DNA from: Holotrichia oblita
Lineage: Eukaryota > Arthropoda > Insecta > Coleoptera > Scarabaeidae
Direction: 5' to 3'
Length of the DNA: 64,000 nt
NCBI GenBank assembly: GCA_023690525.1
Contig: CM043022.1
Coordinates: 23,503,806-23,567,805 of the forward strand
Part shown: piece after piece, positions 1-10,820 of the stretch
How the letters are laid out: each line of letters opens with the position of its first letter
Numbering within the stretch: the first letter of the stretch is position 1
The notes under the pieces: generated by a model
What the model saw: only the letters and a program-made list of their open reading frames with translations
Databases searched by the model: none
Told to the model about the DNA's origin: nothing
Program-made: the position numbers and the translations under genes

Positions 1-842
1 AGCTGGATGTTTTTTCCTAACACAGAAACCCATCAACATCGATCAGCGGACTCAAAGAAGGCGATGTTAGGATAAAAAATGTTAATGACCATTAAGACGA
101 CACAAACTCCTAAGAATTTACCATATACGTTACGTTAAAATGGAGAGACGGACGATATTATTCCTGAGACAAAAGTATCGAATTACGTTTTATTTATTTA
201 CTTTAAAACGGCGTCAAATCAGAATTGCTAATACTGTCCCTGTTAAATAAGTGAATGTGTAGGATATATGTATAGACAAAGAACTAGAAAGATAGGATTT
301 ATTTTTATCACGAATGATTCTATCTATAATCTATATTTAAGCTCAATTAGTTAGTGGATGTCAATTTATTAATTATGATTAATTAATATAACTGTCTTTA
401 AAGGTTTACTTTTTCTCTCATAGAAAAATTATAAATTGTGTAACAAAAGTAGTAAATGCGTTTGCTATACCACTGTACTTTAATATCTTATGCGATTTTA
501 GCACTCAATCAACATATTAATTCACCACATTAGTCCACCGACATTCTATATTTTATGCGTAAAACGATAATTTATTGATATTAAATTTGTAACGCTAATA
601 GTTTAAATCGATTTTCATTACTGCTATAACCGCAAATTCTGTTGTAGCAATACATTTTCTAAATTGTCGAAAAGGGATTGATATAAATCGAATAAATTTT
701 ATATTGTTGAAGAATCTGTGAACAAAATTCTCTACCAAAACAGCATTTAAACCTTACCATTTTCATAGCATCACCTTTGACTTATGCAAATTTGAGAAAA
801 GAAAATCAATTTTAATCATGTTTTTTTTTCCTTTTTCTACAG
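1..842. other. AT-rich non-coding stretch, probably intron upstream of the receptor exon
   Basis: No convincing coding segment was found. The stretch ends in a pyrimidine-rich tract and AG at 841-842, the acceptor of the receptor exon that follows. The signal-peptide exon of the receptor must lie further left or was not recognised here. Confidence 0.5.
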
Positions 843-1016
843 TAAGACGATGTTACTGCGAGGGCCATTGCCCCCTCGAATCAGTGGTGCCCTATGGTCA
901 GAGGTGGCGGACAATGTTTCACGGCAATGGAACTAATATACGACAGAGAAACGGATACTTATGAACCGGATACCACATACGGCTGTCTTCCTGCCGACGA
1001 AAGAGGGCTTATGCAG
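843..1016 (+). other. tkv: Receptor exon: activin/BMP receptor ectodomain
   Basis: Cysteine-rich three-finger ectodomain. It begins RCYCEGHCP, jumps frame near 900, and continues GGGQCFTAMELIYD through YGCLPADERGLMQ. The acceptor AG is at 841-842 and the donor is ATGCAG|GTAATA. The exon ends in phase 0, which fits the CKGH start of the next exon. Confidence 0.85.
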
Positions 1017-3439
1017 GTAATAAATAATTCAACTATAATCGAAACTATATGATAAAATAAATAAGCTAATACTTATCGCATGGGAGGACACACGTTTACC
1101 TGAAGACGGGGTTAGTGCTATCGCGTTTCCTCAGAATTCCTTAACTGTTGGATGGAGTGGTTATTGTATAATTATGTAAAATTTTATTGTGTGGATTTCT
1201 ACCGAATTTAAACTTCGAAAATAATTAGTGAATGCCAATCGTTATCTATTTCTTTCATTACATAAATCGACAATTTTTTCTGTATCTGGTTTGTAAATAT
1301 GTGCAGTTATCTTGGTGAAAGCCATCCTGCTTATCACTTGCGTCTCCCAAATTTTCCAGTAAGAACTTAAGATAGGAATGATCTTGTAACATGAAACAGT
1401 TCTTTTCTTGTTCTGCACAAAATATAAGCTACCCGATATTTATGAGTTTCGTATCATTCATCATTAATTTTATTTGTGATCCAGCACAGTTTCTTTTCTT
1501 TTAGCTTTGCTTTGCTAAACTTTGAGAAACTTTTGTAATGAATTAGCGTTTTGACCTCCTTATCCACAGCTTTTACAAAATTCTCAATGAAGTCCATAAA
1601 GCTTTAGGTAAATGAGTTTATCGGAATGCTGTTTCCCTTTTTTCAGTAATATATGATTCCCTTTCAAATCACAGCAAAATTGCCATTCCTGGTCTTTATA
1701 TTTCATTGCTCTTGCGACAAACCCATGGTTTCATATGTTTTTCCTCACTCCCATTGCATAAGCTAAAGTCACCGATGGGAATGTATCAATTAATATATTC
1801 CCATTATGCAATAGAAGGACTTTCAAGTTTGTTCTATTAGAATCAAAAAATAATCGCTACCCGTGGATTAGACCATTCACATCTCTGTATGCCAGGGCTG
1901 GGCGTATGTAAAATACAAATATTTGAAATACGTATTTGAAATACAAAATACATTTGTATTTTATATTTCAAATACATTTTCCTATGTATTTTGTATTTTG
2001 TATTTGAGATACATTTTCAAAGTAGTTCATGTATTTAGAAATACATAAAATACTTATTTACTATTGCAGCCAACAAAAAATTCAAATTTCTAAATTATTT
2101 TTAGTAACTTCAACATTAACGTATAAAAAGAACTATTAATCTAAGACAAATTTGTAGGTCACTTCATGTTTCAGCGTTGAAGTTACTAAAAAAATTGCGC
2201 GAAATTTGAAATTTGTTAGCATATACAATCCATATATGGATCTGATCGTGGTATCTTTATTTCCGTATTTAAATTAATTCGTTGAAATATAAGAAAACAA
2301 TAATGACATTGACAGTGTTCCCATTATTTTAAAGGGAAAAATATTTTAAAATATTAAAACTTAATAAAGATAATGAATGCATTTTGTATTTGGTATTTCA
2401 AATACTAAGAAAGAATGTGGGTATTTTATATTTGGTATTTCAAATACTAAGAATGAATGTATTTTGTATTTGGTATTTCAAATAGTACAAAGGAGTGTAT
2501 TTTGTATTTATATTTCAAATACATTTGGAACGTATTTTGCCCAGCCCTGTCTACATGCATACATGAAATTCTGCATATCCCGGAAGTACCTCGTGATGTA
2601 AAACAGAAAATTTTTGTACGTGGAACTAGAACGAATTACTAAAGTCTTAGATCTCAAACCAAATCGTTCACTTTCTTTGATTAGAGAGCTGACGCGAAAA
2701 GTCATAAGATTGAGAGCAATACTTCTGATTCACTCCATATTACTTTCATCAATTGTTCCAAAGTGTCTTTTGGACGCTTGCTCGTCGTTTCTTTTTTTAT
2801 AATGGGAGAAGGTGAAATTTTAAAAGTCCCTGGTTTCCTAAAGCTATGTACTATAATTTCCCTCATTTACGCTGGCAAATACACAACACTAGCTTTTATT
2901 AATCAAAATAGAATAGGACTATTAAAAATGTAATAACATCTTAACTCATTATGAAATGAATTCTATTGGAAACAGATTGTCTATCATCAAATAATTGTAA
3001 CAACAAAGTACTCAAGTATATTTTTAAGTCATGAGAAAAATTGTGACAATTAATTATACAAATACTATATTATTGTTTTCCTTGCAATATATTTATTATG
3101 AAAATAATCCAGACGTTTCTGAGTGGTTTACATTATAATCAAATAAAACAAAAAATAGATTGCGTAACACGAAATATTTACGATTGGAATTGAATATCTA
3201 TCTCCGAAACCAATTAAGAATTAATATCGTTAACACGAGGTTAATATTTCACTCGACAAGCGAATATTTCTTAGGTTATCAAAATAGATTATGCTAAAGT
3301 GTTTCATCAGCACATTCAGTTATTTTAGGTATTAAAACTTAATGAGGAGAAACAGAACACAACTTCATAATTATCTAATTAAAAATGTACATACTTCTAA
3401 CCGATAATTTTCTAATCAGACTTTTTCTATTCTTTTCAG
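1017..3439 (+). other. Receptor intron carrying a hAT-like repeat
   Basis: Intron of 2.4 kb with GT at its start and TTCTTTTCAG at its end. It contains the TIR element at 1893-2549. The rest is AT-rich, with no coding segment seen. Confidence 0.75.
1893..2549. mobile_element. hAT-like non-autonomous element with CAGGGCTGGGC terminal inverted repeats
   Basis: The ends are perfect inverted repeats: CAGGGCTGGGC at 1893-1903 and GCCCAGCCCTG at 2539-2549. Flanking octamers TCTGTATG (one base away on the left) and TCTACATG match at 6 of 8, consistent with a decayed 8 bp hAT target duplication. The arms are packed with variants of TATTTCAAATAC and TTTTGTATTT, so each arm folds on itself. An inner inverted repeat pairs 2069-2113 with 2176-2220. 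There is no transposase; short ORFs across it are only the repeat translated. Confidence 0.75.
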
Positions 3440-4743
3440 TGTAAAGGCCACCTTGTACCTCATCTACGTCTGAAATCGATAGAATGTTGCAACGACTCAG
3501 ACCTCTGCAACAAAGAACTGAAACCTCGCATCGAAGTCCATACAACGACTTCAGCGCCCATTCTAAACCAAAACAATACTGTACCGTACATACTTCCTAA
3601 CGCTAACTTCGTGTATAGTGTTATTTCTCCTTGTTATCGCCTTTCGTATACGTCATGATGATGTAAACGGAAAGAGGCACATAGGAAGAATCCATATTAC
3701 CCAAAAAAGCTTCCAGATCAGTATTCAATCGACATGCATCTCAACGATACCTTGGCTAATTTAATGGAACAGTCAAGCGGGTCAGGTTCGGGACTTCCCA
3801 TGTTAGTACAAAGGACTATTTCGAAACAAATACAAATGGTTCACCTTATCGGTAAAGGAAGGTACGGTGAGGTATGGCTGGCGAAATGGAGGATCAGAGA
3901 GTTGCTGTTAAAGTATTCTTAACAACGGAGGAGCATTCCTGTTTAGAGAGACGGAAATTTATCAAACTGTATTAATGCGCCATGAAAATGTACTAGGATT
4001 CATAGCTGCTGATATTAAGGGTACAGGTTCGTGGACGCAGATGTGGTTGATAACGGAGTACCATGAATATGGAGCTCTGTACGATTATCTCCAGAATAAC
4101 GTCTTAGACACTAATTCGTTATTGTTAAAAGCGTCAAGTATAGCGAGTGGGTTATCACATCTCCACACTGAAATTTTCAGCACGCGTGGTAAACCAGCGA
4201 TCGCTCATCGAGATATTAAAAGCAAGAACATTCTCGTCAAGAGGAATGGTGAATGCGTTATAGCCGATTTTGGTCTTGCCGTTAAGTACCTAAGCGAAAC
4301 CAACGAAATAGATATTCCACCCCAAAAACGAAAGAAGTGGAACTAAACGCTATATGGCACCGGAAATTTTGGATGGAAGTATAAACGTCCACAATTTTGA
4401 TGCCCACAAAATGGCAGACATGTATTCTTTCGGTTTGGTTCTATGGGAGATATCTAGGAGGTGCGTAACAGGGGATAAAATAACCGTAGCGGATGATTAC
4501 GCATTGCCTTACTACGATAGCGTTGCCAGTGATCCCAGTTTCGAAGACATGATGAACGTTGTGTGCGTCAAAAAGATAAGACCTCAGGTTTCTACGCGAT
4601 GGGCCAGTGAAGATGTGCTACTGACTATGTCAAAGATTATGCAGGAGTGTTGGCACAGTAATCCTGCTGTCCGACTGACTTCGTTACGCGTGAAAAAGAC
4701 GCTGTCGAAACTGGCGTCAGACTCGAACGTTAAGATTGTGTAG
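3440..4743 (+). other. tkv: Receptor exon: juxtamembrane, GS box and whole kinase domain
   Basis: One 1.3 kb exon starts CKGHLVPHLRLKSIECC and runs to the stop after VKIV. Three separate frames are needed: up to about 3893, 3942-4335, and 4343-4743. All kinase motifs can be read in one frame or another, with no large deletion. Confidence 0.85.
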
Positions 4744-6559
4744 TGACAAAACAGAATGCCATAGTTTTGTAGAAACTTTGAGGGTTATGAATGATTAAAG
4801 AGATATAGCTGTACACAAAGCGAATGTGTTTAATGTTGTATATTTATATTGTTTTATCTTGGCTGAAAACGTGGCGTTGTGTCATTCTAATTTTTTATGT
4901 ATAATTTATGTTAAGTGAAGAAATTGTGACGTTTTTTTACAAAACTAAGTTACAAATGCAATGTTCCTATTTGTTGATGGAGGTTTATAAATCAACAATG
5001 AAATATACGGATATGTTTTAATTAGTAACAATTTTAAGCAAAATTCAAAAATTCATAGTCTAGATGTAACATACTACATATAGCTTCAAACTTTTTTATT
5101 GGATATAATAACAGATATATTATACTCTAAAAAGAACAATTACTAATTAAAATATGCCGCGATAAAAGCATAAAATAAAAAAGGAAATCGAGAATCTCAC
5201 ATTTTGGTACAAAATCCTAAATTAAAGGTGGTACAAATTTTTAAGTTTAATTTAGAAGCCATACACGAAAAAAAAATCCGAATACAAAACGCCACGTTAA
5301 AAAGAACAAAATGTACATAAAAAACAAAACCTTAGTGAAGTAAGTCTTGTAAATATTATATAATATAGTTGTAATTGTAATTTTAATTTCGGAACTAAAG
5401 ATAAAAGATATAACAGAAGAAAATAATATAAAGTATATATTATATAAATCAGTACCTACGAATTTGTTCGCCTAATTTGACAAGAACGGCATTAACAAAT
5501 CACAAAATAATATGGACAATATTATTGTAAGAATTCCCAACGAACTAAAAACAGAATGTCTTCGAAACAATAAAGTTATAAGTATCAGCCACTCCATTAC
5601 TACTGTACAATTTGCCATATTCTTTAAACGAAGTTTATTTATAAATTATTTAATAAATCGTATGTAAAAATAAACCGAAATCAAATCAATGAAAAACCTA
5701 TACTAAAGTGCCATTAAAGTATAATAATATAACGATACCATATTACTTTAATTATTACAATAATTCCATAGATAACGTTTTTGAAATTTTGCATATTTGG
5801 TGCTCATATGACAATCTACAGAAACTATAAAAATTATTCCCTATAACTTTGTGTACAATTCGAAAACATCCGTTCTTTTTTTTTGACTGAAAATAACACT
5901 TTAACTAACTATTAATATGGAAAAATGATATAATTCACATTCACCTGTTAATAATGCACTTCTAAAATGACGACTTATCCGTTTTAATAGATTTTCCTTT
6001 TTCTCTTTCTTAAATTTTTGATTTCATATAAGAATAAAATAAAAAGAAACCAGCGATAAATGTTACAATTCTATCAAGACTGTATAATAGGCAATTTTAA
6101 TATAGTTTTTAATAAGTTATCAACACATCGATTAGTTTTACTTGTTTTTTATATTAATTAATATTGAAGCATTATAAATAGACTGTACATAGATTAAAGT
6201 GTAAGAATCATACTTCGCTTCTATTTATTGATGTTATTCTTTATGGTTTATTCTTATATGAAATAAATGTGCAATCAATTTTATTTAAAAAGATGACAAT
6301 ATATGATTTATCAAGAAAAAAAACGCTTCTAAAACACTCCAGAAATTAAAATGCGGAAAGTATTCGTACGCTTATTATTTTAGAAAATACACCAAAAATC
6401 TCTATGATATTAACAAACACAATACGATTTTTCTCACTTGTATCCAACACTTTTTACATGGAACCCTTCTTGTCTCAAAGTATCTTAGTATCTTAATAAA
6501 AACTAAACCATTTATGAAGCATAAAGAGACAGATACCGAGCAGTAAAAATCCAAAAATA
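4744..6559. other. Receptor 3' flank and AT-rich spacer
   Basis: Begins as probable 3' UTR, with ATTAAA at 4793-4798 as a possible polyadenylation signal. Beyond that the sequence is very AT-rich, and no gene or repeat was recognised. Confidence 0.5.
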
Positions 6560-7800
6560 TAATTTATTTAAAACATACAATATAAGCAACTGATAATTTC
6601 GGTAGTTTCATTAAAATATCTGACTCATTCACATCAAATGATTCTACTGATTCTATGACAAATTTATCACTCATGCTTGAAGTGAGACCCATCACAATCT
6701 TGAGAAATAATAAATAAAATAATTCTTCCAAGATAGTGTTCAGATGGCCCTTGATTCTTCTCAAACATTACCATAACATACTTTGCCATTATTGAAACTC
6801 AATCTTTCAAATTCAGCTCTTCCTGAGCATCAGCTAAGCTAATACAGTGTCGATTGATGCAAAAAAGTCGTATTATTTCTAAATCACTTCCACAAACTAG
6901 ACATTTCTTAGCTTTATTTTGAGTTTTTTTTTACTTGGAAGTGTTTTAATAGTCTTTGACTTTGGTAGGCCTTCTCTTTTTGTAGGCTATGCTGCCCTTA
7001 TAACTTCTTATTCAGGTGTATCTGTTACTAACATTTTGATTCTTCCAGGTTTTCTTTCTCATTTGGTAGTTGTCCTTTCTACTGCCTGCGGGTATAACTG
7101 AATTTACTGCTACTAGAACCGATTTAATTATCATTCGCCGTTGTAACTGCAATAGACGGCTCATCCTCTTTTCGATAATCATTAGATCATCATAATGGAT
7201 GTAGTAAGTGACGTAGAAGACTCAGCAAGATTTAAACTTGTACTAAGTACATTTTTAATCTGAACAGTATCATTAGGGTTTGGACAATTGGCAACATACG
7301 TTCCAAGAAAATCCTTTTCTAAGCATACTTGTCTATTAAATGGATTAATTCATGTTTTCGCAAAACCAATTTAAGTTTTACTCGTACTGAATGCTTTGTC
7401 GTAGAAGTTAAATACATCTAGTAACTATAATCTGTGAGATGAATGGGAAAGAAATGTAAGCATAACAATAACTGTGACTGATGCTTTTTTAATAATTTGT
7501 AGAGATTAATGTGTTTCGTAATTATCTACTATTAATAAAACACCTTCTTCCTGTGATGGTTTTACATGCTCTACAAATGATCCAAAAACTTTTACAATTT
7601 ATTGGACCATATCGTGGTATTCATCCTATCAATAGTTTCAGGAGATGCACCAATAAGCATGTATACTCCTTGAAGTGTAGCTTGGGAAATGCTAGCAGTA
7701 AAGTGATGTGGTTGCTGATTGCATTGAAGCAAGCAAACAATGTTATCAGGTGACTCCATTCAGCTGACATCACGCTTCCCACTTTAGACCCTTTTTGCCC
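6560..7800 (-). mobile_element. Degenerate pogo/Tigger-like DDE transposase
   Basis: Read on the minus strand from about 7800 down, broken frames give the DDE_1 core of pogo/Tigger transposases: KVGSVMSAEWSHLITLFACF, then NAISNHITLLLAFPKLHFK, then a segment like MNTTIWSN, then LLIVDNYETHI-like residues matching the usual LLLLDNHESH with the second Asp. A C-terminal CLVCGSDLE-type cysteine segment follows near 6890, and a readable tail lies at 6564-6764. Stops and frameshifts are frequent, so it is inactive. No terminal repeats were identified. Confidence 0.6.
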
Positions 7801-9390
7801 TTATGGGGCAACAATTTCATCGATATTCTGTACTGCTAATCCAGTTTAGTCTTGATTCCAGATGCGATGGGTGGAAAAGGTCTTTAGTAATTCGAGTGTA
7901 CTACCACTACCACTGCTGCCAAGTGAAAAAAGCTATTTTCACTAAATTTGTATATCAAAATATATGACCTATGTTTTCAATACCGTTTTTTATTATTTAT
8001 TAACTTGATTTCTTATTTATGAGTAGCTCTATTTTTACAGGAAAGTATTCTATTTTTCAACAAAATATTCCGGTAAAAGGCTGTATTATAGTAAAATTAT
8101 TCCCTTAAATGTTAATAGAAAACAAACGAAAATAATTTATTCTACTATTCTCTCTATTCTCTATTATACTAAATGTACGATTACTTTCTAGCCTCAGCAC
8201 CGACTTAAACCAAAATATTCTATATTATTTTATGTCAAACAAAATTAAACAACCCTTATCTTATTTCAATTATCCAAAGTACTCATGTTTTTTTCATGAA
8301 AGTAAGTACTGTTGTAACGTTTTATACATAATATATATTTATATACAAAGAACAAATTAATTTGTATTAGATACAAATGTTTAGTCTGTGTGCTTAACCT
8401 ATAGAGTGAATATTCGAAATTATAAGAAAATGGATCACAAATTTGGAACGTAGCTGATTGAGTTTTAATTTTATTAAACTGATTTTTCTTGATAGATTAT
8501 ATATTATACAAAATGTTTTATTAAGTTTGTTAAAACTTTTTTAAATTGCTCAATTTATATATCTATTGTTTTATATAACATTAAAGTTTTAAGTTTATAT
8601 TCTTCAAAACCATTATAATTTGAGCTTTATAGTTTTTGAAAAATTATAATTATGTGTGCAAAATTAGACTTTTCAGCAATATAAAGCTCAGTTTATAAAA
8701 GGTATATTTCTGGAAGACAAATTTAATTATTATTGATTAGTTCCAAAACACCTCGGTATAAAACAAAAATAGAAGGACCAATTTTCATAGACTACAAGAT
8801 GCAGAATACTAAACAAATTGGATCCCCCTCTAACTTTCTCTGTAATACACCTACCATATACCTATCGGTAAAACAAAATAATTATTGTAACTTATTATTA
8901 AAAAGAATGCTTTAAAACTCGCTATCCTACCTAAATAATATTATAGTTATTGTACCCTAATGTATTGATAATGAACATATTTTCCTTCGTTTTTCTTTCT
9001 ATTTTTTTTTTTTGAATATACAAATTCTATGTTGAATAGGCCGTGTGACTCAAAAATGTGCATTTACAAATGTAAATAGAGAATCCATTTACTCATTAAT
9101 TAAATTAAAAGTATAATAATTAATTAATCGATGTTCTTTGCTATTAATAATGATAAATATGAATTATGTCGTGTTATTGAGAGATATATGGAAAGAAATG
9201 AATGCGCCTCCCGATTTTTCCCCGAAGCTGATAACGATATGATCAAGGAAGACTGATATTTTGAATGTTGTATGTTTTTTTCTCGTATATGATGATGAAC
9301 ATAACATGTAATAAAATAGTTTACAGAAATACTATTTTTGTGTTTTATTTATGGAACTAATTTTTTTACAGGTCCTTCTACAAATCCTTA
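7801..9390. other. AT-rich spacer
   Basis: No coding segment, repeat border or RNA gene was recognised. The sequence is strongly AT-rich with poly-A/T runs. Confidence 0.45.
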
Positions 9391-9459
9391 AAAATTATGC
9401 ATTTCTTATACCCTGTGTATCTGAGAAAACGTAAGCTATTAGGATGCGGTGTTAGTGGC

Positions 9460-9593
9460 ACGTCAAATGTTGACACTTGCATGTCAAATGGTGACATTAC
9501 CGGTATGTCAAATGTTTCTAGAAATATAGACGTTCGTTTCGTAACGTCAGAAGAATCATTAAAATATGACGTCATATATAGATATTGACGTCA
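9460..9593. promoter_or_regulatory. Cluster of GTCAAATG repeats and two CRE-type TGACGTCA palindromes
   Basis: Three spaced copies of a TGTCAAATG/CGTCAAATG unit lie within 9460-9512. Two perfect TGACGTCA octamers follow at 9567-9574 and 9586-9593, 19 bp apart. TGACGTCA is the CREB/ATF consensus. The cluster lies about 220 bp upstream of the hammerhead motif, so it may be the promoter of that element. This role is inferred from position only. Confidence 0.4.
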
Positions 9594-9697
9594 ATGTACT
9601 CTTTAGGTAAGAGATAGCAGAGTGTCCCGCAGGGGACCCAACTCGTGATTACTAAGTGAGATAATGTTACTTGCCAATACAAAAAACCAAAGAAATG

Positions 9698-9923
9698 CCT
9701 ATAATAGGCGCTCATGGTAGGTATATTGTTGAAATTCACGGAGTATGTCGCTGTATCATACACATAAGTAGAGATGCGAAAGACGATGAAATTAGATCTT
9801 GTATTCGGAGCAGCGCTGATGAGACCTGGAAGGTCGAAACCACGTGGTCCACTTCTAATGCTTGCTAATTGCATTCGCCCGCAGGATGAATTCCAACAAT
9901 ATACCATCAGTGCCTATTATAAG
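9698..9923 (+). mobile_element. Segment bearing the hammerhead ribozyme, bounded by a short inverted repeat
   Basis: An 11-of-12 match inverted repeat (CCTATAATAGGC at 9698-9709, GCCTATTATAAG at 9912-9923) brackets about 225 bp that contains the ribozyme. The segment is less AT-rich than its surroundings. It may be a solo end of a Penelope-like element or a retrozyme-like unit. ORFs here on both strands (the 65-aa + strand and the 111-aa - strand reading) have no recognisable domain. Confidence 0.4.
9805..9861 (+). ncRNA. Type I hammerhead ribozyme
   Basis: The core matches the hammerhead consensus. CTGATGA is at 9816-9822. Stem II is GACC/GGTC (9823-9826 with 9832-9835), closed by a TGGAA loop, followed by GAAA at 9836-9839. 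Stem III is ACC/GGT with an ACGT loop (9839-9848), and C at 9849 is the expected cleavage nucleotide. Stem I pairs 9809-9815 with 9850-9856 at five of seven positions; one mismatch (C9814 with A9851) would be repaired by a G-to-A change. The very short stem III and open stem I are the layout known for hammerheads in Penelope-like elements, retrozymes and insect satellites. Self-cleavage is predicted, not shown. Confidence 0.8.
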
Positions 9924-10525
9924 TAAGTAATAATAAAATAAGGTAATATATGTTCGTTAATGAGACTATAACTCGTGCCAATTTATATTCAAATAAAACA
10001 AGTTTTAATTACACAGGTAAACTAAAGATGTGTTACTTTTTTTGCAACACAGTATACCATCTTTCTCTATTAGTAAAGAATAGGGCCATATAAAGCAAAC
10101 TATTTTATCGATACAGACCATCAAAATGTTCGTCCTTTGTAAGTCGTACTTTTTCCCGAGATTGTTAATTATTGTAATTAATAATTGTAAGTATATCTGG
10201 AGGAGTCTAATAATATTAATCTTGTTTATTAATAAATATTTATAACATTGTACATTGTTTTTACTAGAGTTTTTTAACTTTGAAACCTATTAAAATCTAG
10301 CATTTTCGCATTTTATTTTTATGCCACTTATTTTGAATAGATACGTATTGACGTATCTATTCAAACGTACGAGTGTGACATTTCTATTTTCCTCATTATT
10401 TCAACGTTTAATATGTTATGTATCTACGCCACTGTATTGGACAACTTCATATTGACATTTTTTTCCAGTTGGTAAAGTAGGAATCTATTTGTCAATTTAC
10501 CTTTATTTATCCATAATCAAAATAT
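9924..10525. other. AT-rich spacer before the ubiquitin-like gene
   Basis: No coding segment was recognised. It probably contains the promoter of the ubiquitin-like gene on its right side. Confidence 0.4.
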
Positions 10526-10540
10526 TTTTCGGCGCGAAAA
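10526..10540. promoter_or_regulatory. E2F-like site
   Basis: TTTTCGGCGCGAAAA contains TTTTCGCGCC on the opposite strand, a match to the E2F consensus. It is a GC-rich island in AT-rich DNA, 180-290 bp upstream of the two candidate start codons of the ubiquitin-like gene. Cell-cycle control is an inference. Confidence 0.4.
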
Positions 10541-10612
10541 CAGCAACATTAGATGGTATGCACCGTACATATATTTATTTTTAATAGTAAAATATATAAA
10601 ATTACGTTTTAG

Positions 10613-10682
10613 GTAAGTAACTCCCATTTGGGTTTGTTTCAAAGATGAAAAATTATTGACAGCCTTCAATTCTTATTGCTAG
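10613..10682 (+). other. Probable intron in the 5' part of the ubiquitin-like gene
   Basis: TTTTAG|GTAAGT is a strong donor, and CTTCAATTCTTATTGCTAG is a good acceptor 70 bp downstream, the intron size typical of this window. The next exon would start at 10683, 24 nt before the first ATG. Confidence 0.45.
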
Positions 10683-10706
10683 ACAACTTGATCAAGAATC
10701 TTCACT

Positions 10707-10820
10707 ATGCGACAATACATTCCAGAAATCGGAGTATCAACAGCGGTCACTCCTGACAATCACATCCTAAATCCAGAGGAAGATGATTTAGATGTTGTAG
10801 ATACTGAATCAAATGGATAA
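10707..10820 (+). CDS. Short acidic ORF overlapping the start of the ubiquitin-like ORF (uORF or frameshifted N terminus)
   Basis: A 37-codon ORF begins MRQYIPEIG and ends NPEEDDLDVVDTESNG. Its last codons overlap the main ATG in AAATGGATAATCG. The acidic, coding-like composition reads smoothly into the acidic N terminus of the main ORF. It may therefore be the true N terminus, separated by a single-base indel, or an upstream ORF with overlapping re-initiation. No domain was recognised. Confidence 0.4.
   Translation: MRQYIPEIGVSTAVTPDNHILNPEEDDLDVVDTESNG

Larger units (their letters stand above)
843..4743 (+). pseudogene. tkv: thickveins-type BMP type I receptor, frame broken (pseudogene or assembly indels)
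   Basis: BMP type I receptors are membrane Ser/Thr kinases that bind Dpp/BMP ligands and phosphorylate Mad-type SMADs. Two exons are visible (843-1016 and 3440-4743), joined by an intron with GT...AG ends in phase 0. The order is Cys-rich ectodomain, a short hydrophobic stretch, the GS box SGSGSGLP, the glycine loop GKGRYGEVWLAKW, the catalytic loop HRDIKSKN, IADFGLAVKY for the DFG segment, RYMAPE, and the C-terminal tail ending VKIV, as in thickveins. Similarity jumps between frames near 900, 3628, 3655, 3893, 3941 and 4335-4342, and in-frame stops follow (for example at 3655). Most breaks look like single bases lost from short runs. Either this is a recent intron-bearing duplicate that is dying, or the assembly carries indels. 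The NAD kinase and ionotropic receptor genes here have no such breaks. Saxophone-type is less likely given the GS-box and tail sequence. Confidence 0.85.

Noticed and set aside
2377..2642. Several 60-74 codon ORFs reading ...VFGISNTK repeatedly
   Set aside because: They are translations of the TATTTCAAATAC repeats in the hAT-like element, not genes.
9572..9907. 111-codon minus-strand ORF across the hammerhead segment
   Set aside because: It is antisense to the ribozyme and has no domain. The RNA structure explains the conservation.
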